Source: Mycobacterium yunnanensis (lineage in GTDB: Bacteria; Actinomycetota; Actinomycetes; Mycobacteriales; Mycobacteriaceae). Taken from it: DNA of 64,000 bases. Under the pieces are notes generated by a model that was not told the DNA's origin, made no database searches, and was given only the letters and a program-made list of their open reading frames with translations. Shown in pieces: positions 17,876 to 27,423 of the stretch. A program made the position numbers and the translations under genes. Numbering within the stretch: the first letter of the stretch is position 1; each line of letters starts with the position of its first letter. The stretch lies in contig NZ_JACKVK010000001.1 in the NCBI RefSeq assembly GCF_025823185.1, forward strand, positions 124,001-188,000. Direction: 5' to 3'.

Positions 17876-17930
17876 CGCGATTTGTGCACACGCACCCGCG
17901 ATGAGCGCGGGTGTGTGCACACAAATCGCG
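17876..17930 (-). terminator. 25-bp hairpin related to hairpin A (hairpin B)
   Basis: Arms 17876-17900 and 17906-17930 pair over 25 bp with three mismatches and a 5-base loop. It lies between the start of the DUF559 gene and the stop of the membrane-protein gene upstream on the same strand, so it could end that gene's transcript. The arms are about 77% identical to those of hairpin A over 22 bases, so the two are copies of one element rather than chance palindromes. Confidence 0.7.
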
Positions 17931-17938
17931 GGGTGGGC

Positions 17939-18553
17939 CTACTTGCGGCGGATGCCCGAGGAGCGCAGCTCCAGGTTGGCCAGGCCGCGGATGGCGATCG
18001 CGTCGTCGCGACGCCACGCTCCGACGGGGTCGATGCTCACGGCCGCGAGCTTGGCCAGCGGGCGGTTGGCCAGCGCCCGTAGCGCCAGGAGTTGCTCGCC
18101 GGCGGGGGTCGCCGCGAGCGTGATGGCCGTCCACTTGCGGCGGAAGAAGCGGATGCGCAGCACCAGCCACGGCAACGCCACGAACAAGATCGGCGGCGCC
18201 GCGACCGCCAAGCCCAGCACGACGGCCAACCAGCTCGCGGTGGTGTCGAGGCTGTGGCCGGCGCCGGCGATGTCGAGCGCTGCCCGGCTCGCCGCGCGCA
18301 GCGGCTTGCTCAGCGCGCTGCCGACCAGCGGAAAGTCGTCGGTGCTGTCGCCCGCGGAGTTCAAGTTCTCCGAGACCCCGGTCGCTCCGTCGTTGACCTG
18401 CCTGCCCACCTCGGCGATGGTGTTCACCGCGGAGTGCACGGCGAGGCCGACCAGAACCCAGAGCACGGTCCACACCACGACGACCGCGTCACTGGTCAAC
18501 TGGGCGAGCAGCCGGCCGGGGGTGGTGGCGTACGGCACGTAGCGAGAGCTCAT
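17939..18553 (-). CDS. conserved membrane protein
   Basis: A 204-residue membrane protein. One hydrophobic helix near residues 22-42 (VVVVWTVLWVLVGLAV) and a second hydrophobic region at 108-135 (LAVVLGLAVAAPPILFVAL), probably a pair, flank a soluble Ser/Asn/Asp-rich segment likely outside the membrane. The C-terminus is basic and cytoplasmic. It matches Rv0779c by position between cyp126 and purC. It diverges from purC with 40 bases between starts. I cannot assign a function. Confidence 0.78.
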   Translation of the reverse strand: MSSRYVPYATTPGRLLAQLTSDAVVVVWTVLWVLVGLAVHSAVNTIAEVGRQVNDGATGVSENLNSAGDSTDDFPLVGSALSKPLRAASRAALDIAGAGHSLDTTASWLAVVLGLAVAAPPILFVALPWLVLRIRFFRRKWTAITLAATPAGEQLLALRALANRPLAKLAAVSIDPVGAWRRDDAIAIRGLANLELRSSGIRRK

Positions 18554-18581
18554 GGGTGTGATCCCAGCACAGATGGACCGA

Positions 18582-18587
18582 TAGTCT
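18582..18587 (+). promoter_or_regulatory. -10 hexamer for leaderless purC mRNA
   Basis: TAGTCT (TANNNT) ends 6 bases before the purC ATG, and no ribosome site precedes the ATG. This fits leaderless transcription from the 40-base divergent gap. Confidence 0.5.
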
Positions 18588-18593
18588 TGCCCG

Positions 18594-19484
18594 ATGCGCC
18601 CAGCTCTGTCCGACTACCAACATCTGGCCAGCGGCAAGGTTCGCGAGTTGTATCGCATCGACGCCGACCATCTGCTGTTCGTGGCAAGCGACCGAATCTC
18701 GGCCTACGACTTCATCCTCGACAGCGAGATTCCCGACAAGGGCCGCATCCTCACCGCGATGAGCGTGTTCTTCTTCGACCTGCTGGACACTCCCAACCAC
18801 CTGGCCGGCCCGCCCGACGACGAGCGCATCCCGGCCGAGGTGCTCGGGCGGGCGTTGGTGGTCAAGCAGCTGGAGATGATGCCCGTGGAGTGCGTCGCCC
18901 GCGGCTATCTCACCGGATCCGGCATCGTCGACTACCGCGCAACCGGCAAGGTCTGCGGCATCGACCTGCCCGCCGGCCTGACCGAGGCCAGCAAGTTCAC
19001 CGAACCGATCTTCACCCCCGCCACCAAGGCCGATCTCGGCAGCCACGACGAGAACGTCAGCTTCGAGGCGGTCGTCGAGGTGGTCGGCGCCGAGCGTGCC
19101 GCCCAGCTGCGGGATCTGACGCTCGACATCTACCGTGAGGCCGCCGACCACGCCCTGAGCAAGGGCATCATCATTGCCGACACCAAGTTCGAGTTCGGGG
19201 TGGACGAGGACGGCCAGATGGTCCTCGCCGACGAAGTCTTCACCCCGGACTCGTCGCGATACTGGCGCGCGGACTCCTATGAGGAGGGCGTGGTGCAGGC
19301 CAGCTTCGACAAGCAGTTCGTGCGCAACTGGCTGACCGGGCCCGACTCGGGCTGGGATCGCCACGGCGAGGCGCCGCCGCCACCCCTTCCGGCCGAGATC
19401 GTCGAGGCCACCAGGGCCCGTTACATCGAGGCATACGAACGCATTTCCGGGTTGAACTTCGCTGACTGGATCGGAGCCAAATGA
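18594..19484 (+). CDS. purC: phosphoribosylaminoimidazole-succinocarboxamide synthase
   Basis: SAICAR synthetase, purine step 7: joins CAIR and aspartate with ATP. The 296 residues show the family starts [12 protein letters not shown] and [11 protein letters not shown], plus the signatures [13 protein letters not shown] and [13 protein letters not shown] 18594 is the only reasonable start. Its stop overlaps the ATG of the oligopeptidase gene (ATGA), so the two are co-translated. It matches Rv0780. Confidence 0.97.
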   Translation: MRPALSDYQHLASGKVRELYRIDADHLLFVASDRISAYDFILDSEIPDKGRILTAMSVFFFDLLDTPNHLAGPPDDERIPAEVLGRALVVKQLEMMPVECVARGYLTGSGIVDYRATGKVCGIDLPAGLTEASKFTEPIFTPATKADLGSHDENVSFEAVVEVVGAERAAQLRDLTLDIYREAADHALSKGIIIADTKFEFGVDEDGQMVLADEVFTPDSSRYWRADSYEEGVVQASFDKQFVRNWLTGPDSGWDRHGEAPPPPLPAEIVEATRARYIEAYERISGLNFADWIGAK

Positions 19485-21595
19485 GCGGCACACCGCCGAT
19501 TGCCAAGCGCGTCGAGCACCGCCGCGAGCATCACGGCGACGTCTTCGTGGACTACTACGAGTGGCTGCGCGACAAGGCCGATCCGGAGGTCGTCGACTAC
19601 CTAAAGGCCGAGAACGCCTACACCGATCAGCAGACCGAGTATCTGGAGCCGTTGCGCCAGAAGATCTTCGACGAGATCAAGGCTCGTACCAAGGAGACCG
19701 ACCTGTCGGTGCCGACGCGCCGCGGTGCGTGGTGGTACTACGGGCGCAGTGTCGAAGGAAAGCAGTACGGCATCCATTGCCGCTGCCCCGTCAGCGATCT
19801 CGACGACTGGACGCCGCCGCAGCTCGACGAGAACGAGCCGGTGCCAGGCGAGCAGATACTGCTCGACGAGAACGTCGAAGCCGAGGGCCACGACTTCTTC
19901 TCCCTCGGCGCGGCGTCGATCACGATCGACGGCCGCACCCTCGCCTTTTCGGTCGACGTGGTCGGTGACGAGCGATTCACGTTGCGCTTCAAGGACTTGC
20001 GTACCGGTGAGCTGTACGACGACGTCATCTCCGGTATCGGCGCAGGGGCGACGTGGGCTGCGGACGATCGCACCGTGTACTACACGACGGTCGACGACGC
20101 CTGGCGTCCGGACACGGTGTGGCGACACCGCCTTGGTGCCGGTCTGCCCGCGACCAAGGTCTTCCACGAGCCCGACGAGCGGTTCTGGGTCGGGGTCGGT
20201 CGCAGTCGCAGCGACAAGTACCTGTTCATCGCCGCGGGCAGCGCGGTCACCTCCGAGGTGTTCTACGGCGACGCGGCCGACGGGGAAACCGACTTCGTCT
20301 CGATCCTGCCCCGCCGCGACGCCGTGGAGTACTCCGTCGAGCACGCCGTCGTCGGCGGACAGGACCGCTTCCTGATCCTGCACAACGACGGCGCCGAGAA
20401 CTTCACGTTGGTCGAGGCGCCGGTCGACGACCCGACGGCGTTCCGTACGTTGGTCGAGCACCGGGCCGACGTCCGCCTCGACGCGGTCGACGCGTTCGAG
20501 CGCCACCTCGTCGTCAGCTACCGAAGTGACGCACTGCCGCGAATTCAGTTGTGGCCCATCGACGAAGACGGCACGTACGGCGCCCCTGAGGAGATCACCT
20601 TCGAGACGGAGTTGACGTCGTCGGGCCTGTCCGGGAACCCGAACTGGTCTGCGCCGGTACTTCGGGTCGGGACGACGTCGTTCATCGTGCCCGTACGCGT
20701 CTACGACGTCGACCTGGCGACGGGTGAACGCACGCTGCTGCGCGAGCAGACGGTCCTCGGCGACTACCGCCCCGACGAGTACGTCGAGCGGCGGGACTGG
20801 GCCCTGGCTCCCGACGGCACTCGGATCCCGCTGTCCATCATTCACCGTGCGGGCCTGACGGTTCCGGCTCCCACGCTGCTGTACGGCTACGGTGCCTACG
20901 AATCCTGCGAGGATCCGCGGTTCTCCATCGCGCGGCTGTCGCTTCTGGACCGCGGCATGGTATTCGCCATCGCCCACGTCCGCGGCGGCGGCGAGATGGG
21001 CAGGCCGTGGTACGAGCACGGCAAGATGCTCGAGAAGAAGAACACCTTCGTCGACTTCGTCTCCGCCGGAGCGCATCTGGTCGGCACCGACGTGACCACG
21101 CCCGAGAACCTGGTGGCGATGGGCGGCAGCGCCGGCGGCCTTCTGATGGGTGCGGTCGCGAACATGGCCCCGGAACTGTTCGCGGGAATCCTGGCCCAGG
21201 TGCCCTTCGTCGACGCGCTCACCACGATCCTGGATCCGTCACTGCCGCTGACGGTCACCGAGTGGGATGAGTGGGGCAACCCCTTGGCCGACGAAGACGT
21301 CTACCACTACATGAAGTCCTACACCCCGTATGAAAACGTGGAGGCGAAGGACTACCCGGCGATCCTGGCCATGACATCGCTCAACGACACCAGGGTGTAC
21401 TACGTCGAACCGGCGAAATGGGTTGCCGCGCTGCGGCACAGCAAGACCGACGATCACCCCCTGCTGTTGAAGACCGAGATGAGCGCCGGTCACGGCGGGA
21501 TCAGCGGGCGCTACGAACGCTGGAAGGAAGCGGCGTTCATGTACGCCTGGGTGCTTGCCACCGCCGACCGTGACCACTACGGCGCCGGCCGGTAG
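19481..21595 (+). CDS. ptrB: oligopeptidase B (prolyl oligopeptidase family, S9A)
   Basis: A 704-residue serine peptidase cleaving short peptides after basic residues. The N-terminal ~400 residues form the beta-propeller gate. The C-terminal alpha/beta-hydrolase has the nucleophile in GGSAGG (Ser about 550), an Asp in the SLNDTRV segment and a His in SAGHGG. No signal peptide is seen. The frame is continuous, whereas the M. tuberculosis locus is annotated as two pieces (ptrBa/ptrBb). It is translationally coupled to purC. Confidence 0.93.
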   Translation: MSGTPPIAKRVEHRREHHGDVFVDYYEWLRDKADPEVVDYLKAENAYTDQQTEYLEPLRQKIFDEIKARTKETDLSVPTRRGAWWYYGRSVEGKQYGIHCRCPVSDLDDWTPPQLDENEPVPGEQILLDENVEAEGHDFFSLGAASITIDGRTLAFSVDVVGDERFTLRFKDLRTGELYDDVISGIGAGATWAADDRTVYYTTVDDAWRPDTVWRHRLGAGLPATKVFHEPDERFWVGVGRSRSDKYLFIAAGSAVTSEVFYGDAADGETDFVSILPRRDAVEYSVEHAVVGGQDRFLILHNDGAENFTLVEAPVDDPTAFRTLVEHRADVRLDAVDAFERHLVVSYRSDALPRIQLWPIDEDGTYGAPEEITFETELTSSGLSGNPNWSAPVLRVGTTSFIVPVRVYDVDLATGERTLLREQTVLGDYRPDEYVERRDWALAPDGTRIPLSIIHRAGLTVPAPTLLYGYGAYESCEDPRFSIARLSLLDRGMVFAIAHVRGGGEMGRPWYEHGKMLEKKNTFVDFVSAGAHLVGTDVTTPENLVAMGGSAGGLLMGAVANMAPELFAGILAQVPFVDALTTILDPSLPLTVTEWDEWGNPLADEDVYHYMKSYTPYENVEAKDYPAILAMTSLNDTRVYYVEPAKWVAALRHSKTDDHPLLLKTEMSAGHGGISGRYERWKEAAFMYAWVLATADRDHYGAGR

Positions 21596-21598
21596 CGT
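21593..21598 (+). promoter_or_regulatory. -10 hexamer before glutathione peroxidase
   Basis: TAGCGT (TANNNT) begins with the TAG stop of ptrB and ends 7 bases before the peroxidase ATG. It would give a leaderless mRNA independent of the upstream gene. Confidence 0.4.
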
Positions 21599-21605
21599 CA
21601 CGCCC

Positions 21606-22094
21606 ATGAGCCTCGACGACATCCCGCTGACCACCCTCGACGGTAGGCCCATGACACTGGCCGACTTGGCCGACGGCCCGGTGCTCGTCGTGAACGTGGC
21701 CTCCAAGTGCGGTCTGACGCCGCAGTACACCGCCCTCGAGCAATTGGCGCAGGACTACCGCGACCGCGGCCTGACGGTGCTCGGGGTGCCGTGCAACCAG
21801 TTCATGGGCCAGGAACCGGGCACCGCCGAGGAGATCCAGGACTTCTGCTCCAGCACCTACGGCGTGACCTTTCCACTCCTTGCCAAGACCGACGTCAACG
21901 GCGCCGACCGGCACCCGCTGTACGCGGTGCTGACCGAGACGCCCGACGCCGACGGGGAGGCCGGTGACGTGCAGTGGAACTTCGAGAAGTTCCTCGTGGG
22001 GCCGGGCGGTGACGTCGTCAACCGGTTCCGGCCGCGCACCGCACCCGACGCCCCCGAGGTCATCAGCGCCATCGAGGCCGTGCTGCCGAGGTAA
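21606..22094 (+). CDS. glutathione peroxidase family protein (cysteine type)
   Basis: A 162-residue thiol peroxidase of the GPx family. The peroxidatic residue is Cys35 in VASKCGLTPQY, in place of selenocysteine. The partner residues are seen in GVPCNQF (Gln and Asn) and QWNFEKF (Trp). Mycobacteria lack glutathione, so it presumably uses thioredoxin (knowledge of Cys-type GPx enzymes plus inference). ATG 21606 sits 7 bases after a TANNNT hexamer. It lies just after the oligopeptidase and before the DUF2334 gene. Confidence 0.92.
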   Translation: MSLDDIPLTTLDGRPMTLADLADGPVLVVNVASKCGLTPQYTALEQLAQDYRDRGLTVLGVPCNQFMGQEPGTAEEIQDFCSSTYGVTFPLLAKTDVNGADRHPLYAVLTETPDADGEAGDVQWNFEKFLVGPGGDVVNRFRPRTAPDAPEVISAIEAVLPR

Positions 22095-22164
22095 CACCAA
22101 GACGTCAACTCCCACGCAGGCGGAGGACACCTTCTGCACACCTGGCGTTGCGACACTGCATAGC

Positions 22165-22878
22165 GTGGCTGGCGAACTGATCGTCTCGATCTCCGGGATC
22201 ACCGACCGCACATTGGGCAGCGCGGCCGCCTTCCGCGACGAACTCGCCAGCCGTTCCGTGCCGGCGTCCCTGCTGGTGGCACCGCGGCAGAAGGGCGGCT
22301 ACCGGCTCGACCAGGACGCGGCCACCGTGGAGTGGCTGACCTGCCGCCGAGCCGAGGGCGACGCAATCGTCCTGCACGGCTACGACGAGGCCGCCACCAA
22401 GAAGCGGCGCGGGGAATTCGCGACGCTGCAGGCCCACGAGGCCAACCTGAGATTGACCGGGGCAGACCGGGTGCTCGAACATCTGGGCTTGCGGACCAGG
22501 CTGTTCGCAGCGCCAGGGTGGACGGTCTCACAGGGCGTACTGACCGCGCTGCCTCGCAACGGCTTCCGTCTGGTCGCCGAGCTGGGCGGTGTCACCGACC
22601 TGGTGCGTGGGACGACGTCGAGGGCCAGGGTCGTCGGCATCGGGGAAGGCTTCCTGACCGAGACGTGGTGGTGCCGCACGCTCGTGCTCTCGGCCGAGCG
22701 GACCGCGCGACGCGAGGGCACCGTCCGCCTCGCGGTCGCCGCGGGGCAGCTGCGTCGACCGGCTTCGCGGCAGGCCATGCTCGACGCCGTCGACCTGGCA
22801 CTGCTGCATCGCTGCGTCCCCGCGGTGTACCGCTGGGCGCTGAAGGCGGTGTCGACGGACGTGCCGGACGCCGCGTGA
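22165..22878 (+). CDS. DUF2334 / polysaccharide-deacetylase-like protein
   Basis: A 237-residue DUF2334 protein of the NodB-like carbohydrate esterase fold. It shows VSISGITDRT at the start, VPASLLVAP, the HGYDEA motif and APGWTVS, each matching the deacetylase-type metal-site segments of the family. GTG 22165 opens on the first beta-strand. No signal peptide is seen. It corresponds by order to Rv0784. Substrate and activity are unproven. Confidence 0.78.
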   Translation: MAGELIVSISGITDRTLGSAAAFRDELASRSVPASLLVAPRQKGGYRLDQDAATVEWLTCRRAEGDAIVLHGYDEAATKKRRGEFATLQAHEANLRLTGADRVLEHLGLRTRLFAAPGWTVSQGVLTALPRNGFRLVAELGGVTDLVRGTTSRARVVGIGEGFLTETWWCRTLVLSAERTARREGTVRLAVAAGQLRRPASRQAMLDAVDLALLHRCVPAVYRWALKAVSTDVPDAA

Positions 22879-22889
22879 GCGGTGACGGC

Positions 22890-22895
22890 TAACGT
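22890..22895 (+). promoter_or_regulatory. -10 hexamer before FAD-dependent dehydrogenase
   Basis: TAACGT (TANNNT) ends 6 bases before the ATG at 22902, consistent with a leaderless mRNA in the short gap after the DUF2334 gene. Confidence 0.4.
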
Positions 22896-22901
22896 GGCGT
22901 C

Positions 22902-24548
22902 ATGGCCGATGTCGACGTCATCGTGGTCGGAGCCGGGCTCGCCGGTTTGGTCGCCGCGTGTGAAGTGCTGGACAAGGGCCGTTCGGTCCTGATCGTCGAC
23001 CAGGAGAACGCCGCCAACCTGGGCGGCCAGGCCTTCTGGTCCTTCGGAGGGTTGTTCTACGTGAACAGCCCGCAACAACGGCGGCTGGGTATCCGGGACA
23101 GCCACGAGCTGGCCTTGCAGGACTGGCTGGGCACCGCCGGATTCGATCGGCCCGAGGACTACTGGCCGCGGCAGTGGGCCCATGCCTACGTCGACTTCGC
23201 CGCCGGGGAGAAGCACAGCTGGTTGCGCGAGCGCGGGCTGAAGACCTTCGCCCTCGTCGGGTGGGCCGAGCGTGGCGGCTACGACGCCCGCGGACATGGC
23301 AATTCGGTGCCCCGGTTCCACATCGCCTGGGGCACGGGCCCGGCGATCGTCGAAATCTTCGCCCGTCGTCTGCTCGCGGCCGGCGCCAAGGTGCGATTCG
23401 CCTACCGTCACAGGGTCGACGACTTGATCGTCGAGGCAGGCGCCGTCACCGGGGTCCGCGGCGCGGTGTTGGAACCGTCGACCGCAGCCCGCGGCGTCGC
23501 GTCGTCACGAAATACCGTCGGAGAGTTCGAGTTCCGAGCACCTGCGGTGATCGTGGCCAGCGGCGGCATCGGCGGAAACCACGATCTGGTCCGCAAGAAT
23601 TGGCCGGCTCGGATGGGCCGCGTGCCCAGTCAACTGCTCAGCGGCGTACCTGCCCACGTCGACGGGCGAATGCTCGGCATCACCGAGGCCGCCGGCGCGA
23701 ACTTCGTCAACCGCGACCGAATGTGGCACTACACCGAAGGTGTCACCAACTACGACCCGGTCTGGGACCGCCACGGCATTCGCATCCTGCCGGGACCGTC
23801 GTCGATCTGGCTCGACGCGACCGGGCGGCGGTTGCCGGCACCGCTGTATCCCGGTTTCGACACGCTCGGCACGCTGGAGTACATCGCCAAGACCGGCCAC
23901 GACTACACGTGGTTCGTCCTCAACGCACGGATCATCGAGAAGGAGTTCGGGCTTTCCGGGCAGGAGCAGAACCCCGACCTGACCGGACGAAGTGTGCGGC
24001 AGGTACTCGGCCGGGTCAGGCCCGGCGCGCCAGGGCCCGTGCAGCGTTTCGTCGACCGCGGCGTCGACTTCGTCTCTGCGACCACGCTGCGGGATTTGGT
24101 GGCGAAGATGAACGACGTGCCCGACGTCGAACGCCTCGACGTCGACGTCGTCGAAGCAGAGGTCACCGCCCGCGACCGCGAAGTCGCCAACCGCTACACC
24201 AAGGACAGTCAGGTGACGGCCATCCGTGGAGCGCGCAATTACGTGCCCGATCGCGTGAGCCGCGTCGTCGCGCCGCACCGGATCACCGACCCGAAGGCCG
24301 GCCCCCTGATCGCGGTCAAGCTGCACATCTTGACTCGAAAGTCGTTGGGAGGGTTGGAGACCGACCTCGATTCCCGGGTTCTCAAGGCCGACGGAACGGC
24401 CTTCGACGGCCTGTATGCGGCCGGCGAGGCTGCCGGCTTCGGCGGTGGCGGTGTGCACGGGTACCGGTCGCTAGAAGGCACCTTCCTGGGTGGCTGCGTG
24501 TTCTCCGGTCGAGCGGCCGGCCGCGCCGCGGTGCGCGACATCGGCTGA
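22902..24548 (+). CDS. FAD-binding dehydrogenase (fumarate reductase/3-ketosteroid dehydrogenase-like flavoprotein)
   Basis: A 548-residue flavoprotein. The dinucleotide motif IVVGAGLAGLVAA opens the protein, followed by VLIVDQE and NLGGQAFWSFGG. The C-terminal FAD segment is YAAGEAAGFGGGGVHGYRSLEGTFLGGCVFSGRAAG, given here only as the region at residues ~505-545. The family includes KstD-like and fumarate-reductase-like enzymes. It matches Rv0785, whose substrate is not known to me. ATG 22902 puts the Rossmann motif at residue 6. Confidence 0.88.
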   Translation: MADVDVIVVGAGLAGLVAACEVLDKGRSVLIVDQENAANLGGQAFWSFGGLFYVNSPQQRRLGIRDSHELALQDWLGTAGFDRPEDYWPRQWAHAYVDFAAGEKHSWLRERGLKTFALVGWAERGGYDARGHGNSVPRFHIAWGTGPAIVEIFARRLLAAGAKVRFAYRHRVDDLIVEAGAVTGVRGAVLEPSTAARGVASSRNTVGEFEFRAPAVIVASGGIGGNHDLVRKNWPARMGRVPSQLLSGVPAHVDGRMLGITEAAGANFVNRDRMWHYTEGVTNYDPVWDRHGIRILPGPSSIWLDATGRRLPAPLYPGFDTLGTLEYIAKTGHDYTWFVLNARIIEKEFGLSGQEQNPDLTGRSVRQVLGRVRPGAPGPVQRFVDRGVDFVSATTLRDLVAKMNDVPDVERLDVDVVEAEVTARDREVANRYTKDSQVTAIRGARNYVPDRVSRVVAPHRITDPKAGPLIAVKLHILTRKSLGGLETDLDSRVLKADGTAFDGLYAAGEAAGFGGGGVHGYRSLEGTFLGGCVFSGRAAGRAAVRDIG

Positions 24549-24596
24549 CACAGTTCAAATCCGGCTGATCGAAAGTCGGTCGGCCGAGCCGTGGGG

Positions 24597-25004
24597 TCAG
24601 TCCTGGGGAAAGCGTGCATCCAGTGCGTCGAGCAAGCGCCGAACGTCGGCGATCTTCTCGTGAAGGTTCGCCAGGGCTGGTGAAGCGGCCGTCGGATCGT
24701 CGGAACCCGCCGCACTTCGGCGTCGGCGCCGGCGTTCGGCCGCGGCGACGAGCCCCTCCAATTCGTCGAGCTCGTCGAGCAGCAACGCCGCGAACAGGCG
24801 CGATTGTGCGACGTCAGCGGGGTAGGTGGGCCGGGTGCCGCTGCGGGTGGGTGCGTCGACGATGCGAGCCGTTGCCGCGGTGCCGCCGTGCAACGCGAAG
24901 TAGCCAGAGTGCACCGCCTGCAGTGGGCTGGCCTCGCGCCGAGCGGACGTGGCGCGCGATGATCGGGACGGCATGCGGGAATACTGGCCGCTCGAGGCGT
25001 TCAC
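24597..25004 (-). CDS. conserved hypothetical protein
   Basis: A short, unrecognised protein of up to 135 residues. The conserved-looking core begins at about YFALHGG. Its C-terminal half is a strong helix with leucine heptads, an RRRRR patch and a final helix (ANLHEKIADVRRLLDAL), suggesting a coiled coil. GTG 25004 starts 10 bases after the end of the frameshift-corrected upstream gene; ATG 24974 and GTG 24914 are alternatives and no ribosome site decides between them. It is convergent with the FAD dehydrogenase. Confidence 0.6.
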   Translation of the reverse strand: MNASSGQYSRMPSRSSRATSARREASPLQAVHSGYFALHGGTAATARIVDAPTRSGTRPTYPADVAQSRLFAALLLDELDELEGLVAAAERRRRRRSAAGSDDPTAASPALANLHEKIADVRRLLDALDARFPQD

Positions 25005-25013
25005 AGCGACTGC

Positions 25014-25630
25014 TCAGCCGCGCGGAAGGTCGATCGTCGTGGTGACCGAGACCATCTGGGGCGCGCTCGGCGCAGACGAGAAGCCGAACCGGACGGGCGG
25101 GTCGAGCGGTGCGAGCCCGTCGAGATCCACGCCGCGGAACGAGCCGGTGATCGCGGCGATGCGCCTGCTGCGTCGCACCCGTAGTACTCGCGCCGCCCGT
25201 TTCCCGCGCTACCGGCCGTACGAACTCCCGGAATGAGCCGCGCGGCAACGGGATCGACGATGCGCAACCAGGCCGGTGCGGTTGCCAGGCGGCCCGGCAC
25301 CAGGCGCAACAGCCCGTCGAACTGCGCCGGGCCGCCCAGCCGGGCGTCGACGCCAAGCCCGGGTGCGGTGACGGAGAAGCCGTCGGCCCGATGGTCGACG
25401 TCGACCGATCCGATCTCGATCGAGTCGAATTCGTAAGTGGCCGAGACGAACTCGGCGACCTGGTCCGACGGCGCCAGCAGCGTGCGTCGGCCGTCGGCGG
25501 TCTCCACCATCACGTCGGCGAAGCGGCCGAAGGGCGAGCGCAGCCACGACCCGACCACCATGCGGACACCCGAGCCAGTACCGATGCCGGCGATGTGGCC
25601 GGTGAAGGTCAGCCTCCTGAAAGAACCCAC
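25014..25630 (-). pseudogene. frameshifted conserved hypothetical gene
   Basis: The 5' part reads naturally for about 155 codons from GTG 25630 (GSFRRLTFTGHIAGIG ... AARLIPGVRTAG). It then turns into Ser/Arg-rich nonsense. A natural continuation (RRIAAITGSFRGVDLDGLAP ... TTTIDLPRG, TGA at 25014-25016) exists in the -1 frame. One missing base restores the product; a G-run at 25178-25180 (GGG on the minus strand) after the REYYG codons is the simplest place. A GGGAAAC heptamer at 25199-25205, in the zero frame, could alternatively allow -1 slippage. Read straight through, the open frame ends at 25001. The protein family is unknown. GTG 25630 directly follows the stop of the metallo-hydrolase gene. 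Confidence 0.65.
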
Positions 25631-26281
25631 CTAGATCTCGGTGCCGTTCTCCTCCTCCAGCACGCGGAAGTCGGCATCGGTCATGTCCGCCAGGCGGCCG
25701 TAGTAGACGCCGCGGGCCTCCTTGGCGACGACGGCCTGATGAATCGGCACGGCGCGGGTCGGGGCCACCGCCCGCAAGTAGTCCACCGCCTCGGAGAGCT
25801 TCATCCAGGGCGCGGCAGCGGGAGTGGCGAGCACCTCGACGGGCTCGCCGGGTGCGAAGAGGGCGTCACCGGGGTGCATCAGCCGGGCGGGGTGGCCTTC
25901 GTCACCGAGGAGGTAGGAGATGTTGTCGATCTGCGGGATCTCCGGGTGGATGACCGCGTGCGTGCCGCCGACACCCCGGACTGCCAGATGGCCGACGGTG
26001 AACGCGTCACCGGCGTGTACGGCCGTCCACGCGCTGCCTAGTTGAGCGGCGGTCATGGGGTCGGCGTACAGCGCGGCCTGCGGATTGGCCTCGATCAGTG
26101 CAGGTAGGCGATCTGAGTCGACGTGATCGGGGTGCTGATGGGTGATGAGGATCGCCGAGAGCCCCGTGATTCCTTCGAAGCCGTGGGAGAACGTGCCGGG
26201 GTCGAAGAGCACGCTGGTGTCGGAATCGCCCTCCCGAAAGCTCGCCAGGAGGCAGGAGTGGCCGAAGTGGGTCAGTTGCAT
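25631..26281 (-). CDS. MBL-fold metallo-hydrolase
   Basis: A 216-residue metallo-beta-lactamase-fold hydrolase of the UlaG/RomA-like branch. The metal motif is HQHPDHVD, with later ligands likely in GGTHAVIHPEIP and MHPGDALF. It starts MQLTHFGHSCL, a usual start for this branch, at ATG 26281. No signal peptide. It diverges from purS with 79 bases between starts. Its stop is immediately followed by the GTG of the frameshifted gene. The substrate is unknown. Confidence 0.85.
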   Translation of the reverse strand: MQLTHFGHSCLLASFREGDSDTSVLFDPGTFSHGFEGITGLSAILITHQHPDHVDSDRLPALIEANPQAALYADPMTAAQLGSAWTAVHAGDAFTVGHLAVRGVGGTHAVIHPEIPQIDNISYLLGDEGHPARLMHPGDALFAPGEPVEVLATPAAAPWMKLSEAVDYLRAVAPTRAVPIHQAVVAKEARGVYYGRLADMTDADFRVLEEENGTEI

Positions 26282-26360
26282 GGCTCCATTGTGGCCCGGT
26301 ACCTGCCGGTAGAGTGAGCGCCGAGCAATCCACCTCGTAGAAGTAGAACAGGAGCCGCGC

Positions 26361-26600
26361 GTGGCCCGCGTCGTAGTGCACGTGATGCCCAAAACGGTGA
26401 TCCTCGACCCCCAGGGTCAGGCCATCGTCGGCGCTCTGGGCCGCCTCGGCGTGTCGGGCGTCTCGGACGTTCGACAGGGCAAGCGGTTCGAGTTGGAGGT
26501 CGACGACGGCGTGAGTGACGAGACGCTCTCCGAGATCGCCGAGTCACTGCTCGCCAACACCGTGATCGAGGACTGGACCGTCACCCGGGAGGATGCGTGA
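26361..26600 (+). CDS. purS: phosphoribosylformylglycinamidine synthase subunit PurS
   Basis: A 79-residue PurS, the small structural subunit of the three-part FGAM synthase (purine step 4) that bridges PurQ and PurL. The pattern [19 protein letters not shown] and the C-terminal [11 protein letters not shown] are typical. GTG 26361 is preceded by AGGAG. A possible -10 (TAGAGT) lies about 50 bases upstream, so unlike several other pur genes this one probably has a 5' leader. Its stop overlaps purQ (GTGA). Confidence 0.95.
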   Translation: MARVVVHVMPKTVILDPQGQAIVGALGRLGVSGVSDVRQGKRFELEVDDGVSDETLSEIAESLLANTVIEDWTVTREDA

Positions 26601-27271
26601 GCGCCAAGGTCGGGGTCGTCACATTCCCCGGGACGCTCGACGACGTCGACGCCGTTCGCGCCGTCCGGTTGGCCGGCGCGGAAGCGGTGAACCTCTGGCA
26701 CGCCGACGCCGATCTGAAGGGCGTCGACGCCGTCGTGGTGCCCGGCGGGTTCTCCTACGGTGACTATCTGCGGTGCGGTGCCATCGCCAAGTTCGCGCCC
26801 GTGATGGGTGAGGTCGTCGAGGCAGCCGGGGGCGGGATGCCGGTCCTGGGCATCTGCAACGGCTTCCAGGTGCTGTGCGAGGCGGGTCTGCTGCCCGGCG
26901 CGTTGACGAGGAACGCCGGTTTGCACTTCGTGTGTCGCGACGTGTGGCTGGAAGTGGCATCCAATTCGTCGGCGTGGACCACACGTTACGACCAGGGCGC
27001 CGACCTACTGGTGCCGCTGAAGTCCGGCGAGGGCCGATTCGTGGCGTCCGACGACGTGCTCGACGAGCTTGAGGGCGAGGGGCGCGTCGTCTTCCGCTAC
27101 CGGGAGAACATGAACGGGTCGTTGCGCAACATCGCCGGCATCAGCTCGGCCAACGGTCGCGTCGTAGGCCTCATGCCGCACCCGGAGCACGCGACGGAGG
27201 CGCTGACCGGTCCGTCCGACGACGGATTGGGCATCTTCTACTCCGCATTGGACGCAGTTCTCACGGCGTGA
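26597..27271 (+). CDS. purQ: phosphoribosylformylglycinamidine synthase subunit PurQ
   Basis: A 224-residue glutaminase subunit of FGAM synthase that supplies ammonia to PurL. The class I amidotransferase nucleophile is the Cys of GICNGFQ and the His/Glu pair is in [20 protein letters not shown] is the PurQ signature. It is coupled to purS through a GTGA overlap. purL is not adjacent; it lies about 6 kb downstream. Confidence 0.97.
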   Translation: MSAKVGVVTFPGTLDDVDAVRAVRLAGAEAVNLWHADADLKGVDAVVVPGGFSYGDYLRCGAIAKFAPVMGEVVEAAGGGMPVLGICNGFQVLCEAGLLPGALTRNAGLHFVCRDVWLEVASNSSAWTTRYDQGADLLVPLKSGEGRFVASDDVLDELEGEGRVVFRYRENMNGSLRNIAGISSANGRVVGLMPHPEHATEALTGPSDDGLGIFYSALDAVLTA

Positions 27272-27423
27272 CGTGCGGCGGCAGCCAATCTTCAGGCCAA
27301 GGGATTCCGCATTCGAGAGCGTCGTCAGATTATCTTTGAACTGATGTGAACCATCCGGACGGGTCGCTCGTCGTTCCTCCTGACGGCCTCCGCAAGGGAG
27401 CGCAACGCGAGAAGGGACACACT

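Noticed and set aside
16943..17930. The two hairpins considered as ends of an insertion sequence
   Set aside because: No transposase, no target-site duplication visible, and the enclosed gene has nuclease/winged-helix rather than transposase motifs.
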